From contig JBBPTG010000241.1 of the NCBI GenBank assembly GCA_038093975.1, positions 1-36,319 on the forward strand: a DNA stretch of 36,319 nucleotides. Direction: 5' to 3'. The notes beneath the pieces are model-generated. The model saw nothing but the letters and a program-made list of their open reading frames with translations, was not told where the DNA came from and searched no databases. How positions within the stretch are numbered: the first letter of the stretch is position 1; the number at the start of each line of letters is the position of its first letter. The translations under genes were made by a program, and so were the position numbers. Positions 1 through 11,462 of the stretch are shown here, piece after piece. This DNA comes from Chalciporus piperatus (taxonomy: Eukaryota; Basidiomycota; Agaricomycetes; Boletales; Boletaceae).

Positions 1-2324
1 GAGCCCTACATGGATCAGACCCTGGATGAGACCAGATACAAGAGCAGGAATGTGGGACAGAGAGGAGGAGGACGCGGCAGAACATTGCCCCTCTCAAACA
101 GGGCCTTCCTGGACGTTCAGCACTCCATGCGTGACATCATAGAGGACAACCCTGAACTCCTGTCCATGTATGGATCGTTCTTCTTCGTCCTGGAAGGAAA
201 GGGCATCAAACTCTTGACAAAGGATGGCCAGGACGGAGTGCATGAAACCCCCGAGGCCGCTCTTCAACGCAACATCTCCAGTCTCGATTGGGTTTCCATG
301 CTCGACCGTAGGAAGGGAGAGCTTGTCATAGACGTGGGAGTGTCCTTCACTCCCAAATCTGACCAGCCTGTCGTGGGCCTCTGGAGGCTCGACGCTCTCG
401 AAGAGTCCTACGGTGCTGCTGGTTTCAACAGAGGAACCATCCATCACCAATGCATGCTTTCCAGATATGGTGCACTGCAAGCGGAGATGAATCAAGAACG
501 ATGTCTGCAGACCCACGTCGCATTCAGAAGCACCTACAATCTCTACTATGAGGCCGTTCGAACCTCAGACAACAAGCCGGTCTTTGCCAAGGACAGCGAT
601 GCATACAACCTCATGCCACAATACTACAAGGAATGTTCCAGGGCTGTCAAGGTTTTCAAAAAGGCGCAGTCCAGGACATATGGAGTCCGGGACGAATATC
701 GGGTCAGCGGACAGGCTGCACAGATTTTGCTGAGGGAAATCATTCCGCGAGTGAGTTCCCCTCACCGGTTCTCCCTTCAACTGCCTTGTCTGAACCGCAG
801 ATCGGATCTCAGGCTAAGAGATACATGCGGTGGAACCCGGTCCTTTGGATCCCATCCAAAGTCTGGTTTGGGTTCTTGGCCCGGAGGGTGCTAGAAGTCC
901 AGCGCACCCAGATGGCCCTATGCAGACGAAACCCACCCAACCTGGGCATCATGACCGGCGTCCTGAATCACATGTTGCGCTGTGTCACATCCACTCCCAT
1001 CATCTACGACAATCATGTTCGAGAATCGCTGGCCCTCCTCGAATATCGGAACGTGCTGGAGACGGCCAACATGTTTTTCTTGCAGGATCTTTGGATCGAC
1101 ATGGATCCCTGTCTTGACGCTCTTCAGGACTTCGACGACGTCCATGTGTTGGCTCTTATGGGTGCCAATGCGAAGGCACGACGGGACAAGGCCCTTGCCA
1201 CGAGAAACCGCGCCGTCCAAGATCCCTTTGATCAAACGGTCATGTTTCCCATTGGTGCCAACCCTACCTGGAGTGCATTGAAGCAAGCCATTGCGAACAA
1301 TCCCGGTCTCATGTTGAAGAATTGGTCTTTCTCAAGCAGGTTCTATGGTACTCCACTGTTTGTGGCGCGTCTGTTCTGCAACTTTACGACACAGATGTGG
1401 ATGATGGTGGTGGACGAGGCCTTCAAAGCCATCGTTCCTGCACCCAACTCCTTGCATGACGCCATGCGATGCTGGACGGTCATCAGCGTGGACGACACCC
1501 TGCGAGACGCTGTCTTTGAAGCTTCCAACATTGGGCTGGAGAATGCACAGGGCACCACCCACGGACGGCAAGGCCCCAAATCCATGTCTTTTTCAGATCG
1601 CCTGGAGATCTACTTTCCTTCTCCAGACAGCAGCGCCGTCCATGATGGCTCCATCTGGATGGTCTTCTGGAAGAACAATGGATACATCAGGGAGTATCAT
1701 GACCACCTGAGCGACAGAGACGAACACCAGCGGTTCCAGGTCAATGATGCCCTTGCTGATATCTTCTCAGCACTGCAGTGCCTTCCTGCCAGCCAGAAAA
1801 TGACAAAGAAGACCAAAGGAAACGTCTGGAAGGTACAACAGGGCACCTACGTGTTCTTCACCAATCCCAAGTTCTACAAGATTGAAAGCTTGGGAAAGGA
1901 GACCAGACAGACGCGAACACAAGTCGCCCACCGTCCTGGTCGTGGCATCAAGTCGAGAAAGGTCTTGGAAGAGGATTTATGGAGATCGAGCGGCTTCGAT
2001 GGCCTGGCCAGCAAGAAAGATGAGACAGACAGGCAGAAGAGACGAAAGCTGCAACAGAGACTCGGACGTTCTGCTGCAATGAACAACAAAAGAAAGGCGC
2101 CACCACCACCACAAAAGAAGACCTTTCTGACAAAGCCTGCAGAGAGTGACAACAGGCTTGAATTAAAGGTGAAGAAGAACACGAGAACTGCAAAAGAAAA
2201 GGCTGGTCCATGCTTAGGAATGAAGCGAAAGGTAGAGGGTTATTTGCATTCTGAGAGCGATGAAGACCCATCGGAAGAAGAAGAAGAAGAGGATGAGGAT
2301 GAGGACGAGGAGGACGAGGATTAG
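1..2324 (+). CDS. Unknown-function gene, 5' end outside window, acidic C-terminus
   Basis: Two exons are visible: 1-750 and 801-2324. The 50-bp intron 751-800 has a GTGAG donor and a CAG acceptor and keeps the frame. The frame is open at base 1 (a methionine codon lies at 10), so the gene probably starts upstream. About 757 residues are visible. I recognise no named domain. The first exon holds a conserved-looking stretch (VVGLWRLDALEESYGA, then HHQCMLSRYG) of a kind I associate with large uncharacterised Agaricomycete families. The C-terminal third is lysine/arginine-rich with several basic clusters and ends in a run of about 20 Glu/Asp residues (from about 2262). This suggests a nuclear or nucleic-acid-associated protein, but that is inference. 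A 300-bp tandem repeat follows directly. The coding call is strong; the function is unknown. Confidence 0.8.
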
Positions 2325-2339
2325 TATAGTATAGAGTGG

Positions 2340-3500
2340 TATCTTTGTTCGGTGTTCTAGAATCTATCTTGCCTCACTCAGAGAGCAGTGTTCCCACTAT
2401 TGTTCAATGATTTCTGGATGATGGTCAAGCTGTCCAAGCTTCTAGCAATTATCTCGAGTCACCAAACATACCCCTTCCCCTGTCAATGATCACAAGAAAT
2501 TAATTCAGCCAGGCATTCATATGATTTGGAAACATGTTCCCAATGGTTTATCAACTCTTTGAATAGATTGGTAACAATTCCGAGACCATCCAGATTGTTT
2601 CTCGTGGTATTCTGAGATTCATTCTCTCTCCTCCTAAGGACTGATTTTTCTGGACCTCCAGAAGGATGCCAGGGACCTGAAAAGACTTGTCCCTACTGTT
2701 GTTTAACCCTCTCTAGATGATGGCAAAGCTCCCTAAGCTTCTGCTATTTATTTCGAGGCTCTGTCCAAAACCCTCCCCCCCTGCCAATGATTACAAGGAA
2801 TTAATTCAGCCAGGCATTCCCATGACCTGGAAACATATTCCCAAGGGTTTATCAACCCTACGAATCCATTGGTAGCAATTCGGAGACCATCCAGATTTTT
2901 CTTGATGGTGTTCTGGAATCCATCTCCTCCTCCCCCCCAAAACCGATTTTTCTAGCGCTCCTGAAGGATGCTAGGGACCTGAAAAGACTTGTCCCTACTG
3001 TTGTTTAACCCTCTTAGGACGATGGCAAAGCCCTCTAAGCTCCTGCTATTTATTTCGAGTCTTCATGCATACCTCCTCCCCCCTGCCAATGATCACAAGA
3101 AATTAATTCAGCCAGGCATTCCCATGACCTGAGAACATGTTCCCAAGGGTTTATCAACCATCTGAATCCATTGGTAACAATCCCGAGACCATCCAGATTT
3201 TTCTTGATGGTGTTCTGGAATTCAGCCCCTCCCCCCCCAAAACCGATTTTTCTAGCGCTCCTGAAGGATGCTAGGGACCTGGGTAGACCTGTTCCTACCG
3301 TTCGTCAACCCTCTGAAGACGATGGCAAAGCTCCCTAAGCTCCTGCTATTTATTTCGAAGCTCTGTCCAAAACCCTCCCCCCTCCCTTCTCAAGACATGT
3401 ACGAATTAATTCGACCAAGCATCCCTATGGTCTGGAAACATTATTCCGGGGGTTTCTCGACCCTCTGAATCCATTGGTAACACTTCTGAGACCCCACGTA
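2340..3500 (+). repeat. About 300-bp tandem repeat, four diverged copies
   Basis: Copies start near 2340, 2641, 2943 and 3243. Each contains, in order, a run of C/T, GAATTAATTC-like sequence, a motif like CCAGGCATTCCCATGA, then GACCATCCAGATT and GATTTTTCTAG. Copies 2-4 are closest to each other; the first and the last part of the fourth are more diverged. No convincing coding frame runs through it. It starts just after the stop codon of the preceding gene, so its first copy may overlap that gene's 3' UTR. Confidence 0.85.
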
Positions 3501-3666
3501 TTTATTTCGTGTCGATATCAACATATGTCCCCATACCACCTTGTTTGATTTTTATCTCGAGAACGAGACCACGGATTTTCATGATTGTTAGCTCAAAATG
3601 ATCCCACAGATGTGCTCTATCCAGCCCCACAAAGAGATTCCACAAATAAAAAATTGACTTTGTATC
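3501..3666. other. Short intergenic stretch
   Basis: About 170 bp between the 300-bp repeat and the stop codon of the minus-strand gene. I see no recognisable feature other than AT-rich sequence that would be the 3' UTR of that gene. Confidence 0.5.
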
Positions 3667-4632
3667 TTAATTCCAGGATGACCATATAAATTCCAGGATG
3701 ACCATATAAATGGCTGGCATATGAAGAACTCGAGTGAGGTCATCCAATCCATGGACTCGTTCATAGGCAGGATCGACGTGTTGGGCAGGATTGTCGACAT
3801 GATGAAAGGTTGCAGCTTTCCAGCCACGTAGTTCATGCCCAAAGTAGGCATCACGGAAGTATGGTCGCAGAGGTTGAATTGTTTGAAGATAGAGCCTAGC
3901 AAAATCGTTGAGAAGATGAGCAGGGATATCCAGGCTGCCTAAGTGCAGACGACCAGCACGATCACGAGCTGCTTTGAGTGCAACTTGATAACTGACAGGC
4001 CAATGAGTAGCTTGATTGGGCATGAGTTGTTGCACGATAGGGCGAAGACAGCGATTATAAATCATTTCGATGTCGGCAGCGGGAATCTTGTTGGAATCGA
4101 AACGATGGTACATGCGGGGGAAGAAAACGCGAATGGCAGATCGATAGGCAACCTTGCCCAAAGGCAAGTTGGGAATCTTATGCATGGGAACTTGCACTGC
4201 TTGATCCTAACAAACATGTCAAGAGTCACAAGAGAAATATGAAAAGAACTGACATACTTGATCATTCAGGGCAAGAGCAGTAACATGATTGTTCGCTGTC
4301 AATGTCTCTCTGAAGGATGGAGCAGGCCACACAGTCAAAGGAACACTGTAAGGAAGGGTTTTTGTAGTTCCGATCAAGGAGTCGAAGTCTCGAGTTGCAG
4401 TAATTCGATCGATGTCAGGCTGTCCCTGACAGACATTCAGAGTAATGTTGCGTTGCTCTGCAATGTTCAAGCCGCGACGGCCAGCGAGCATGAACTTGAG
4501 AAACATCATTTCCTCCGCACGATCGCCATCAGCGATGACATTATAGAGTTGCATGCCTTCAGTGATGAATTCGCGAAGTGTGAGCTGGTCTGGATTATGC
4601 TCGCGATCATCAGGATAGAGTCGCATGGCCAT
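3667..4632 (-). CDS. Unknown-function protein, two exons, about 304 aa
   Basis: Exons 4632-4258 and 4206-3667; the 51-bp intron 4207-4257 has GTATGT and TTAG ends and keeps the frame. The predicted protein begins MAMRLYPDD and includes DRAEEMMFLKFMLAGRRGLNI and, in exon 2, a helical segment with ARDRAGRLHLGSLDIPAHLLN. I recognise no family. The frame stays open upstream of the chosen ATG, so an earlier 5' exon is possible. A 20-bp sequence is tandemly duplicated at 3670-3689 and 3690-3709, inside the last codons. As 20 is not a multiple of three, it shifts the frame and creates the present stop at once, so the C-terminus is probably altered from the ancestral form. The call as a real gene rests on frame plus splice signals. 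Confidence 0.65.
3670..3709 (-). repeat. 20-bp tandem duplication at gene 3' end
   Basis: Two perfect copies of the same 20 bp (3670-3689, 3690-3709) lie in the last coding bases of the minus-strand gene. The duplication changes the reading frame next to the stop codon. Confidence 0.9.
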
Positions 4633-5129
4633 CGTGTATGATGAGGATTGATTGTGGTGAAGGAAAAGATTCTGAGCAAGTGGGGGAAACAGAAAGACAG
4701 CAATATGAGAATGGAGCAGGGTATATATGTGGAATTGGATCAGGGTTCAATACTCAACCCTGTAGAAACACTAGATCAGGGATCAATAACGGGGATATCA
4801 AGTCAGGGTGCTATCAGGGTAGGTGCTCAGGGTGCTACCAAGCCAGGACTGGTGTTAGATTAAATAACCGGTCAGATGAGTTTTGTTGATCCATTCAATC
4901 AGAAGTTAACAATATGACTCCAGGATTGATAATTGACTTGTTCAAGTACCAGTGTACAGTTATATCTTATTAGGAAGGCAGCGTGGTCAATGACGGACAA
5001 TACTGAACCAAGAATATAGGGTAGAAAATGAAGCAATGTATTAGTGGAGTGTCCGAACAACTTGTACGAGCGAATATTAGATATTGACAATGTGAATCAA
5101 AAGATGCAGACTATCAGAGGTATTGAAGC
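4633..5129. other. Intergenic, with degenerate CAGGG direct repeats
   Basis: No convincing gene. Between about 4739 and 4850 the motif CAGGGT/CAGGGA recurs at irregular short spacing. The stretch nearest 4632 would be the promoter or 5' UTR of the minus-strand gene, or hold a missing 5' exon. The rest is AT-rich unique sequence. Confidence 0.5.
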
Positions 5130-5640
5130 TAATCTAATACAATTACTATGTACACGAGTTATGGGGATGTGACTGTCGTTGGTGGATACACGACGGGCGT
5201 CCAGGACGCCCGTGTGGTGCATTGGCGTCAACGTCACGTGACCATGGTCGCTCGTAGCATTGGTGGGCGTCCAGGACGCCCGTTCACGCACCAGTAGTAC
5301 GCAATGAGTAAAAATAGTTGTATCTAATACAATTACTATGTACACGAGTTATGGGGATGTGACTGTCGTTGGTGGATACACGACGGGCGTCCAGGACGCC
5401 CGTGTGGTGCATTGGCGTCAACGTCACGTGACCACGGTCACTCGTTGCACGGTGGGCGTCCAGGACGCCCGTTCACGCACCAGTAGTACGCAGTGAGTAA
5501 CAATAGTTGTATCTAATACAATTACTATGTACACGAGTTATGGGGATGTGTGCAGGCGTCCAGGACGCCCGTTCACACACCAGTAGCACCCAGTAAATCA
5601 ATGTATTTATAATTGTACCTAGATCTACAACACCGCTAAC
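5130..5640 (+). repeat. About 190-bp tandem repeat carrying paired palindromes
   Basis: Two full units plus a shortened third start with CTAATACAATTACTATG at about 5133, 5325 and 5515. Each full unit carries two GGGCGTCCAGGACGCCC palindromes (5195 and 5265; 5385 and 5454) 69-70 bp apart with CACGTG midway. The third carries one variant at 5554. The same sequence appears reverse-complemented near 11.0-11.2 kb. The short ORFs here are read-throughs of the palindromes, not genes. Confidence 0.85.
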
Positions 5641-5683
5641 TAACTCCAATGACGAGCACGTGCATAGTGAGAAACACGGATGT

Positions 5684-5800
5684 GAGGCAGATAATGGACC
5701 AAGAACGGTTGCCATAAGTGTAGGGGAACAGGTAGCGCGGAATAGGTCAAGGGGATGGGCTGGGCATGTCGTATTTCGACCTCATAGTTCCGTCGCGTCG
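5684..5800 (+). repeat. Left inverted repeat flanking the SNF2-like gene
   Basis: From GGATGTGAGGCAGATAATGG through GGGCTGGGCA and into the following tens of bases, this strand matches the reverse complement of about 11340-11462. Matching weakens inward (towards the gene). It also resembles one unit of the 120-bp minisatellite at 11.4-12.2 kb. It ends about 120 bp before the stop codon of the SNF2-like gene. Confidence 0.7.
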
Positions 5801-5916
5801 TGTTTTCGTAGTGTCGCGTTCTTACTTATCTCATCCTGGCATTGTGGAACAAGCGAATATATATTCAACTGCGAAACGGACAAAGATACACAACACGCGG
5901 GACACGCGCCTCACTT

Positions 5917-8900
5917 CTACTTTCCGCCCCTGCGCTTACGCCCCCTTGCCCCGCCTTTGAATGTACCTTTTCCACCTGGAACCAAGTCCGCTCCGCTGAT
6001 CGATTCCATCTGGGTGGTTGAACCGGATCCACTCGCAACCGCGGAGGCAGGTTTGTTGTGGGAGCGAGTCCTCGGGCCTGTGCTTGTGGGTTTGATTGTC
6101 GGGGAAGGGGGAATAGCTGGCAAGGGACTCGAGGGAGCGGGATGCGGGTTAGTTCCGAACAAATTGAGCTGGTCCATTTCGTCCAGCTCGTACGGATCTT
6201 TCGTGTACGTTGGATCCCTCCGCATCATCTGGGCCAGGGGATCCGTCTCTTCATTAAACGGGTCGTCTTGACCGAGTGTGCCGTCTGACATCATGGTGTC
6301 CGGGTTCGCCGCAGGTTTAAAGGGGGGAGGCAAAGGATGCGAAGCTGCAGGGGGAGCAGGAACGGGTGGTGGCGCGACAGCAGGTACGGGCGGTGGCGCG
6401 ACAGCTGGAACGGGTGGTGGAACGACAGCAGGAACGGGCGGTGGCGCGACAGCTGGAACGGGTGGTGGAGCGACAGTGGGAGTTGCCGAAGGGACCACAG
6501 CAGACGGAGTGGACCCAGAAGCCTGAACGACAGCGGGAACAGTTGGTGGGGGAGCACCGATCACGTCTTTGGCCTTGCTCTTGGTCGTACGCTTTGGCTT
6601 GTCCTTTGCCTTCTTAGGCTTGGGACGCGTCGGACTTGCTGGCGATGTCGGTGCTTCGCGTTTGCTCGCTGGACGCGTCGGCGACAAGATAGCCTTTTTG
6701 TTGCCACGTTTGTTTCGTGGCTTGGGCTCTGCGGGAGTGTCGTCGACATCCATGTCGCTCTTCACGTCATCTTCATCATCCACCGCCACGTTCGGTTTCT
6801 CGTCCGCGCCCGTAAATAGTTCAACTGAGGCAAGTTAGTGTACAATTCGAGTTAAATAGATAGAAACGTACGCGAATGACTATCGATTCCAACGAAAGCT
6901 TGATGCAACATGCCTTTGTCAAAGGCGATATTATTCAGGAATACGTCCGGAGTGCCGCGCGCGACCAGTCGGTAGAAGTGAACCGACTTTTGCTGGGGGT
7001 ACCGATAGATACGTCCGCGCAATTGTTCGTCATCGAGCGCGGACCACAATGTGTCCTATAAATGCATAATTCAATTCCATGACAATTGAACATAAAAATA
7101 ATGACTCACAGCGATAATCATTACATTGGCGCACGCCAAGTTCAAACCGACCGTGCCGACCATCGAGAGAATCAGGACTCGAGCCCCTGCGTCGCGAGTC
7201 GACGACCTGAACTCGTCCAGTATGTGTTTCCGTTTGTTCTGAGGAGTGCGCCCGTTGAGTTCGAGGGTCTTAATACCCCAGAGGTGTAAGGTCTACATTA
7301 CGATTAGCTTTGTTAAAACACCAATCAACCCCGACAACGACTTACCTCTTTGATCCCTGTGTTGGAACTAGGGAAGAGGGAGAATATGATGATGCGGTCA
7401 CAGTCCTGCTTGCCGTCTGGTTCCACTCGTTCGCCTGGAACGACTTCGAGCGTTTGACCGTCGATTTGGATCCTCAACGGCAAAGCGTTGTCCTGTGCGA
7501 GGTGGTGAGCGACGATTTCCGCCAAGACGTCGAGCTTGGTCGAAGCGAGCTTGGTCTTCCATTCATCGAGGGATGCTGGTTTGACCCAAGAATCGCCCTC
7601 ACCGCGCGGATTCATATGAGGGTGAAGCAATCCCCGCCGAAATTCGATATAAAAGTTCTGTACAATGTATTAAGTTAGCAATCCTGCACACAAATTGACA
7701 CAATCGGGCGTCGAGGACGCCCGCCGACGCGACGAGTGTAGGATCACGTGATGTGTGGCCATGCCGCACATACGGGCGTCCTGGACGCCCGCCAGAGCGA
7801 TGAGCGTATCATCACGTGATCAGTGCAACCCAACACACGCACGGGCGTCCAGGACGCCCGCACCCAGTAACATAAATACATAAAATAAAACTCACTTTTC
7901 CTGCACCCGCGAGCGTGGTGAGTGGGCCTTGGTCAATCAATTCGTCCGTGATCGCTGCGAGGCGCTTTGTTTCCCAGTCTCGTAGTTGGAGCAGCATGAC
8001 GTGCTCTTGGGAAGGGGGCAACCCGAATATCTTGTTCCCCGCGTGATCGACGGAGTCGAGTGTTCGCCGAATGACGAACGATTCGAAGGCTTCGCGGATC
8101 CAAGGTACCCATTGTCGCATTTTCGGTGTGACGGCAGACGAGGAGGCGACCTGTTCGACATCTTCACCGCCAAGTAGAGCTCGAAGTCGGTCACCCTCAG
8201 CGTCCGACTCGCGTTCAGCTTTCCGATCTTTTGCCTGTGCGCGATTGAACTCCTTCGTCATATCCTTGAATCGCTCGTGAGATTGAAAGGGGGCGATGCC
8301 CATCATCGCGCCAAGGATCCATAAGTCCTGTAACCATGAGTGATTAAATGAATAGAGTTGAGATACCAGACAACATACCTGTAGTTTCGTCATGACTGGC
8401 GTGGCCGTCATCGCGACCAAACTCTTTGATTGTTGGCGTAGTGCTTGATAGGCAGTGTGGATCTTGTTAAATTTACGCGCCGAGTGAGCTTCGTCGAGGA
8501 TGGCGCTAAGGTATTCGCGGCCGTAGATGGTTTTCTTGACACGAGACGAGTATGCCACCGAATTCTTCAGCTGGCCCTCGACATCGCGAATGCAATCGAG
8601 GAACATCAATGATGAGTCGTCCTGAACCGCCTATCAAAGATCCTAGGAATTAGACAATGTAGACTTTGCAATAAATTGCACTCACGCTGTCAGTGGCCAA
8701 CACTATCCTGTGATGAGGCTTATGCTGGCTCTTGGAGGGGATGCGATCCCACCAATCGCCGCGCGTCGCAAGCTTGCCGGTGTAAGGGAAGATGTCGAAT
8801 GAATGTCGAATGAGAAATCGTTCGAGTTCGCGATTCCACTGACTGTGGAGATTGACGGGGCAAACAATTACGACAGGCTCGCTGGGGATGTTGCCGTCCT

Positions 8901-10492
8901 TGCCCTGCCATTTCTTGTCCGCTTTACGGACAAGATTGAGTATGAAATAGTACAATAGCGATGAGACTCACCGAAGTATCCGGGGAACTTGCCAGTCTTC
9001 GTGTGGTAGCGATGATAGAAAGCAAGGCACGCGATGAACCCAATTACCTGGAAGGTCTTCCCGATTCCCACTCCGTCCATCAACAATACTGGCGACCCTT
9101 CGAACGCTCGTTGGAGCATCCGAAAGATGCCGATGAGTTGGTGCCAGCGTGGACGCAAGGGCTCGCGCGAACTCTTCGGGTCCGCGAGCCACTTATCGCC
9201 TTGCTCAGTCCAGGGTTCAATGATGCCATCTGGATCAGTAAATTTTTGGAAGAATGGGAGATTCTTCTCCTCCAAGCCAATGTACGCCCAGAGCTGGTCT
9301 TCGGTCAGCGTCGCGAGGTCTTCAACCCCTTCCTTCCACGGGATGTCCAAGGTAGGTCCTTCGGGGAGTTCGAGTTTGCCGGAGTTGTCGGCGGTGTTGA
9401 TATTTTCGAGCGCGACGGATATGAGCTGTTCGAGCTGCCGAACATCTTGCGCAGACGCAAGCTTCTTCATCGCGTCTCGCAAGACCTTGGGAAGAGCTAC
9501 ATATACGTTAATATTATACGGCCTGCATAGTGACGAGCAATGACAACTTACTTTCCCGAAGGTCCATCTTCGAGTCATCATTCTGAGCTTCCGCCTCGAG
9601 CGCCTTGAGTTGTCGGTGTATGATTTCGACCTCCTCGATAGAGCTCTTGTCCTCATATCGCTGAAGAATGGTGATGAGTTTGCGTACACGGTGGAGGTAC
9701 ACCTTCAGTTGCTTGAAGGGCAACTTGCTACCCTCCGTCTTGATTTCTATGATCCATTAGTAGCCGCGACAGAGGGACACTGGCAAGGACTTACCTGCCC
9801 AAGCCTGGTCGACTTCCGCGCGAAGTGTCTCGATCGTCTTCTTCTCGCGCTGGACAGTCTTACGATACCGACCCCACGTCTGCACGATCAGGGCGTCGCA
9901 GAAAACCTTGACAGGTTCGACGAGATATAACCCGTCCTCCATGAAGGCGTCCTCGCCGAAGAGCGTGGAGGCGAGGGGGTTGAGAACCGCGACAGATACT
10001 TGGGCGTTATCGAGACTGCGAAGCTAGTGACGAGATTTCAGGCAGATGCCACGCGAATGTAGGAATGGTACTCACCTTACTGTCTTTGTCCTTGAACCGT
10101 GCCAATGTATCATACGGGCTGGCCTTCGCTTCCCTGAAAACCTCGTCCACAACATAATTGAGTTTCCAGGCCTTGGTGCCGGCATCCACGAATGCATTCC
10201 AGGCGTTGCGTCCGGCGGAATCGTTGTCAGTGAATCTCCGCCCAGCATACTCACCCCTTTCTGTCGTCGAAGTCTTTGCACACAAGTTCTGGGCAAAGGT
10301 CTTGACGCTGGACGCAACGGCGACGGTCCAACCGGGGTAATTAGGGGCGGGGGATTGGGGAGCAGCATCCGCGGGCGTCTCCCAGGGAACACCGGCGATG
10401 TGGGTCATGGCCTGCCAAGTGGCAAAGTTCCACGGCATGCCCTCCGAGTTGCCCAGCACAAGGAGGGCAGCGCCGATGGAGAGGGAAGGCAT
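5917..10492 (-). CDS. SNF2-family-like ATPase/helicase, 11 exons, 1290 aa
   Basis: Exons (minus): 10492-10076, 10023-9795, 9746-9552, 9496-8972, 8921-8686, 8630-8379, 8327-7896, 7657-7346, 7292-7110, 7055-6872, 6824-5917. Together they give 3873 nt with all joins in frame. Helicase motifs: I DGVGIGKT (about 421-428), Ia VVIVCPVNLHSQW (about 472-484), II DEAH (580-583), III AMTATP (607-612), V LSMVGTVGLNL, VI QLRGRIYRYPQ (938-948, keeping the Q, both arginines and the last Q). The order and spacing fit an SNF2-type ATP-driven DNA translocase. The ~300-residue N-terminus is unassigned. The C-terminal tail has five 8-residue PPPVPAV-type repeats and lysine-rich, nuclear-signal-like clusters. Motifs I and VI depart from the usual DEMGLGKT and RxGQ, so it is a divergent member. 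Ten introns; nine are 48-55 bp, one (7658-7895) is 238 bp and holds palindromes. An in-frame TAA at 10511-10513 supports the chosen start. Confidence 0.88.
6356..6475 (-). repeat. 24-bp coding minisatellite in the SNF2-like gene
   Basis: Five 24-bp units in the last exon encode five copies of an 8-residue proline/valine/alanine repeat (PPPVPAV plus A or V). The period is a multiple of three, so copy-number changes would not break the frame. It forms a flexible proline-rich linker between the ATPase region and the basic tail. Confidence 0.85.
7706..7859. repeat. Three palindromes inside one intron
   Basis: Within intron 7658-7895 there are palindromes at 7706-7722 (one arm mismatch), 7774-7790 (centre T) and 7843-7859 (centre A), spaced 68 and 69 bp, with CACGTG at 7745-7750 and another in the second spacer. 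Without this insert the intron would be close to the 48-55 bp of its neighbours. The splice ends are unaffected. Confidence 0.85.
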
Positions 10493-11340
10493 TGAGATTG
10501 TACAGAGATGTTAGTTGTGAGGGGAAAATGTTGTGCGACGTACCTAGCTAGAGCGTGCGTCCTTAAAGCTGTAGCATGAATGCCGGTTGGGGATAATAAT
10601 CTATTGGCGCACCTGATATGACGTGTGCTATGTATCGTGAGCCAATCGCGGAATGACATGGGGACTTGGGCGTCATCGACGCCCGCTGGGCGCACGAACC
10701 TACCTTCGGTAATCATCGCATCATTTTGATTGTTGGACTGAATCGAGTGCGAGGCAAAATATAAATTCGTGACTTTTACCGCTCTTTCGGGCCGCTTGGA
10801 CGCCCGCCGCATGCACAGGTGCCAGATCTGCACAGCCAAAGCAAATCAAATGATGTATTTATTGCGAGGGTGGATCCACATGTTCAACAGCGCGTGCCCG
10901 TACATGGGGCGTCCTGGACGCCCGTCGTGCAGCACACAGTAACAGTACGTAAAGACCGCAATTGTAATAGTAATATATTCAATCTGTGTATGAGTGGCGC
11001 GTGAACGGGCGTCCTGGACGCCCACCGTGCAACGAGTGGCCGTGGTCACGTGACGTCGATGGCTTTGCACCACACGGGCGTCCTGGACGCCTGCACACAT
11101 CCCCATAACTCGTGTACATAGTAATTGTATTAGATACAACTATTTTTACTCACTGCGTACTACTGGTGCGTGAACGTTTGCACCACACGGGCGTCCTGGA
11201 CGACTGTCGTGCGGCCACAAATCTCATGCTCTCGACTCCTCAACCTCTCGCGCGATCACAGTAAGTCACTCCCTTGCCCTTGCAACTGAACAATAGTTCA
11301 GAGTTAACGACAACAACGACTGCGACGCGAAAATAACGTG
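10493..11340. repeat. Palindrome-bearing upstream region of the SNF2-like gene
   Basis: No convincing gene. The part next to 10492 should contain the promoter of the SNF2-like gene. Palindromes or variants lie at 10668 (centre ATC), about 10783 (degenerate), 10907, 11007, 11076 and 11189. The block around 11000-11190 is the reverse complement of the 190-bp unit at 5.1-5.6 kb, including the sequence read as ATAACTCGTGTACATAGTAA. The minus-strand ORF at 10405-10839 partly overlaps the first exon and has no support of its own. Confidence 0.65.
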
Positions 11341-11462
11341 AGGATAGTCACGAGATCGAACTACGGTGTGCCCAGCCCATTCCCTTGACTTATTCCGCGC
11401 TAACTTTTTCCCCTACACCTATGGCACCCGTTCTTGGTCCATTATCTGCCTCGCATCCCGGC
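11340..11462 (-). repeat. Right inverted repeat flanking the SNF2-like gene
   Basis: Reverse-complement partner of about 5684-5800. Its outer side runs straight into the 120-bp minisatellite, whose outermost unit (about 12140-12178) is also a good match to the left copy. The two repeats face inward around the SNF2-like gene, in the manner of long terminal inverted repeats. Confidence 0.7.

Noticed and set aside
1874..2271. Minus-strand ORFs (107 and 102 codons) rich in Ser, Phe and Leu
   Set aside because: Antisense shadows of the lysine/glutamate-rich tail of the plus-strand gene.
5130..5640. CRISPR-like repeat-spacer array
   Set aside because: Eukaryotic gene context, palindromes in long related units, spacers that are themselves repeated, and no cas genes.
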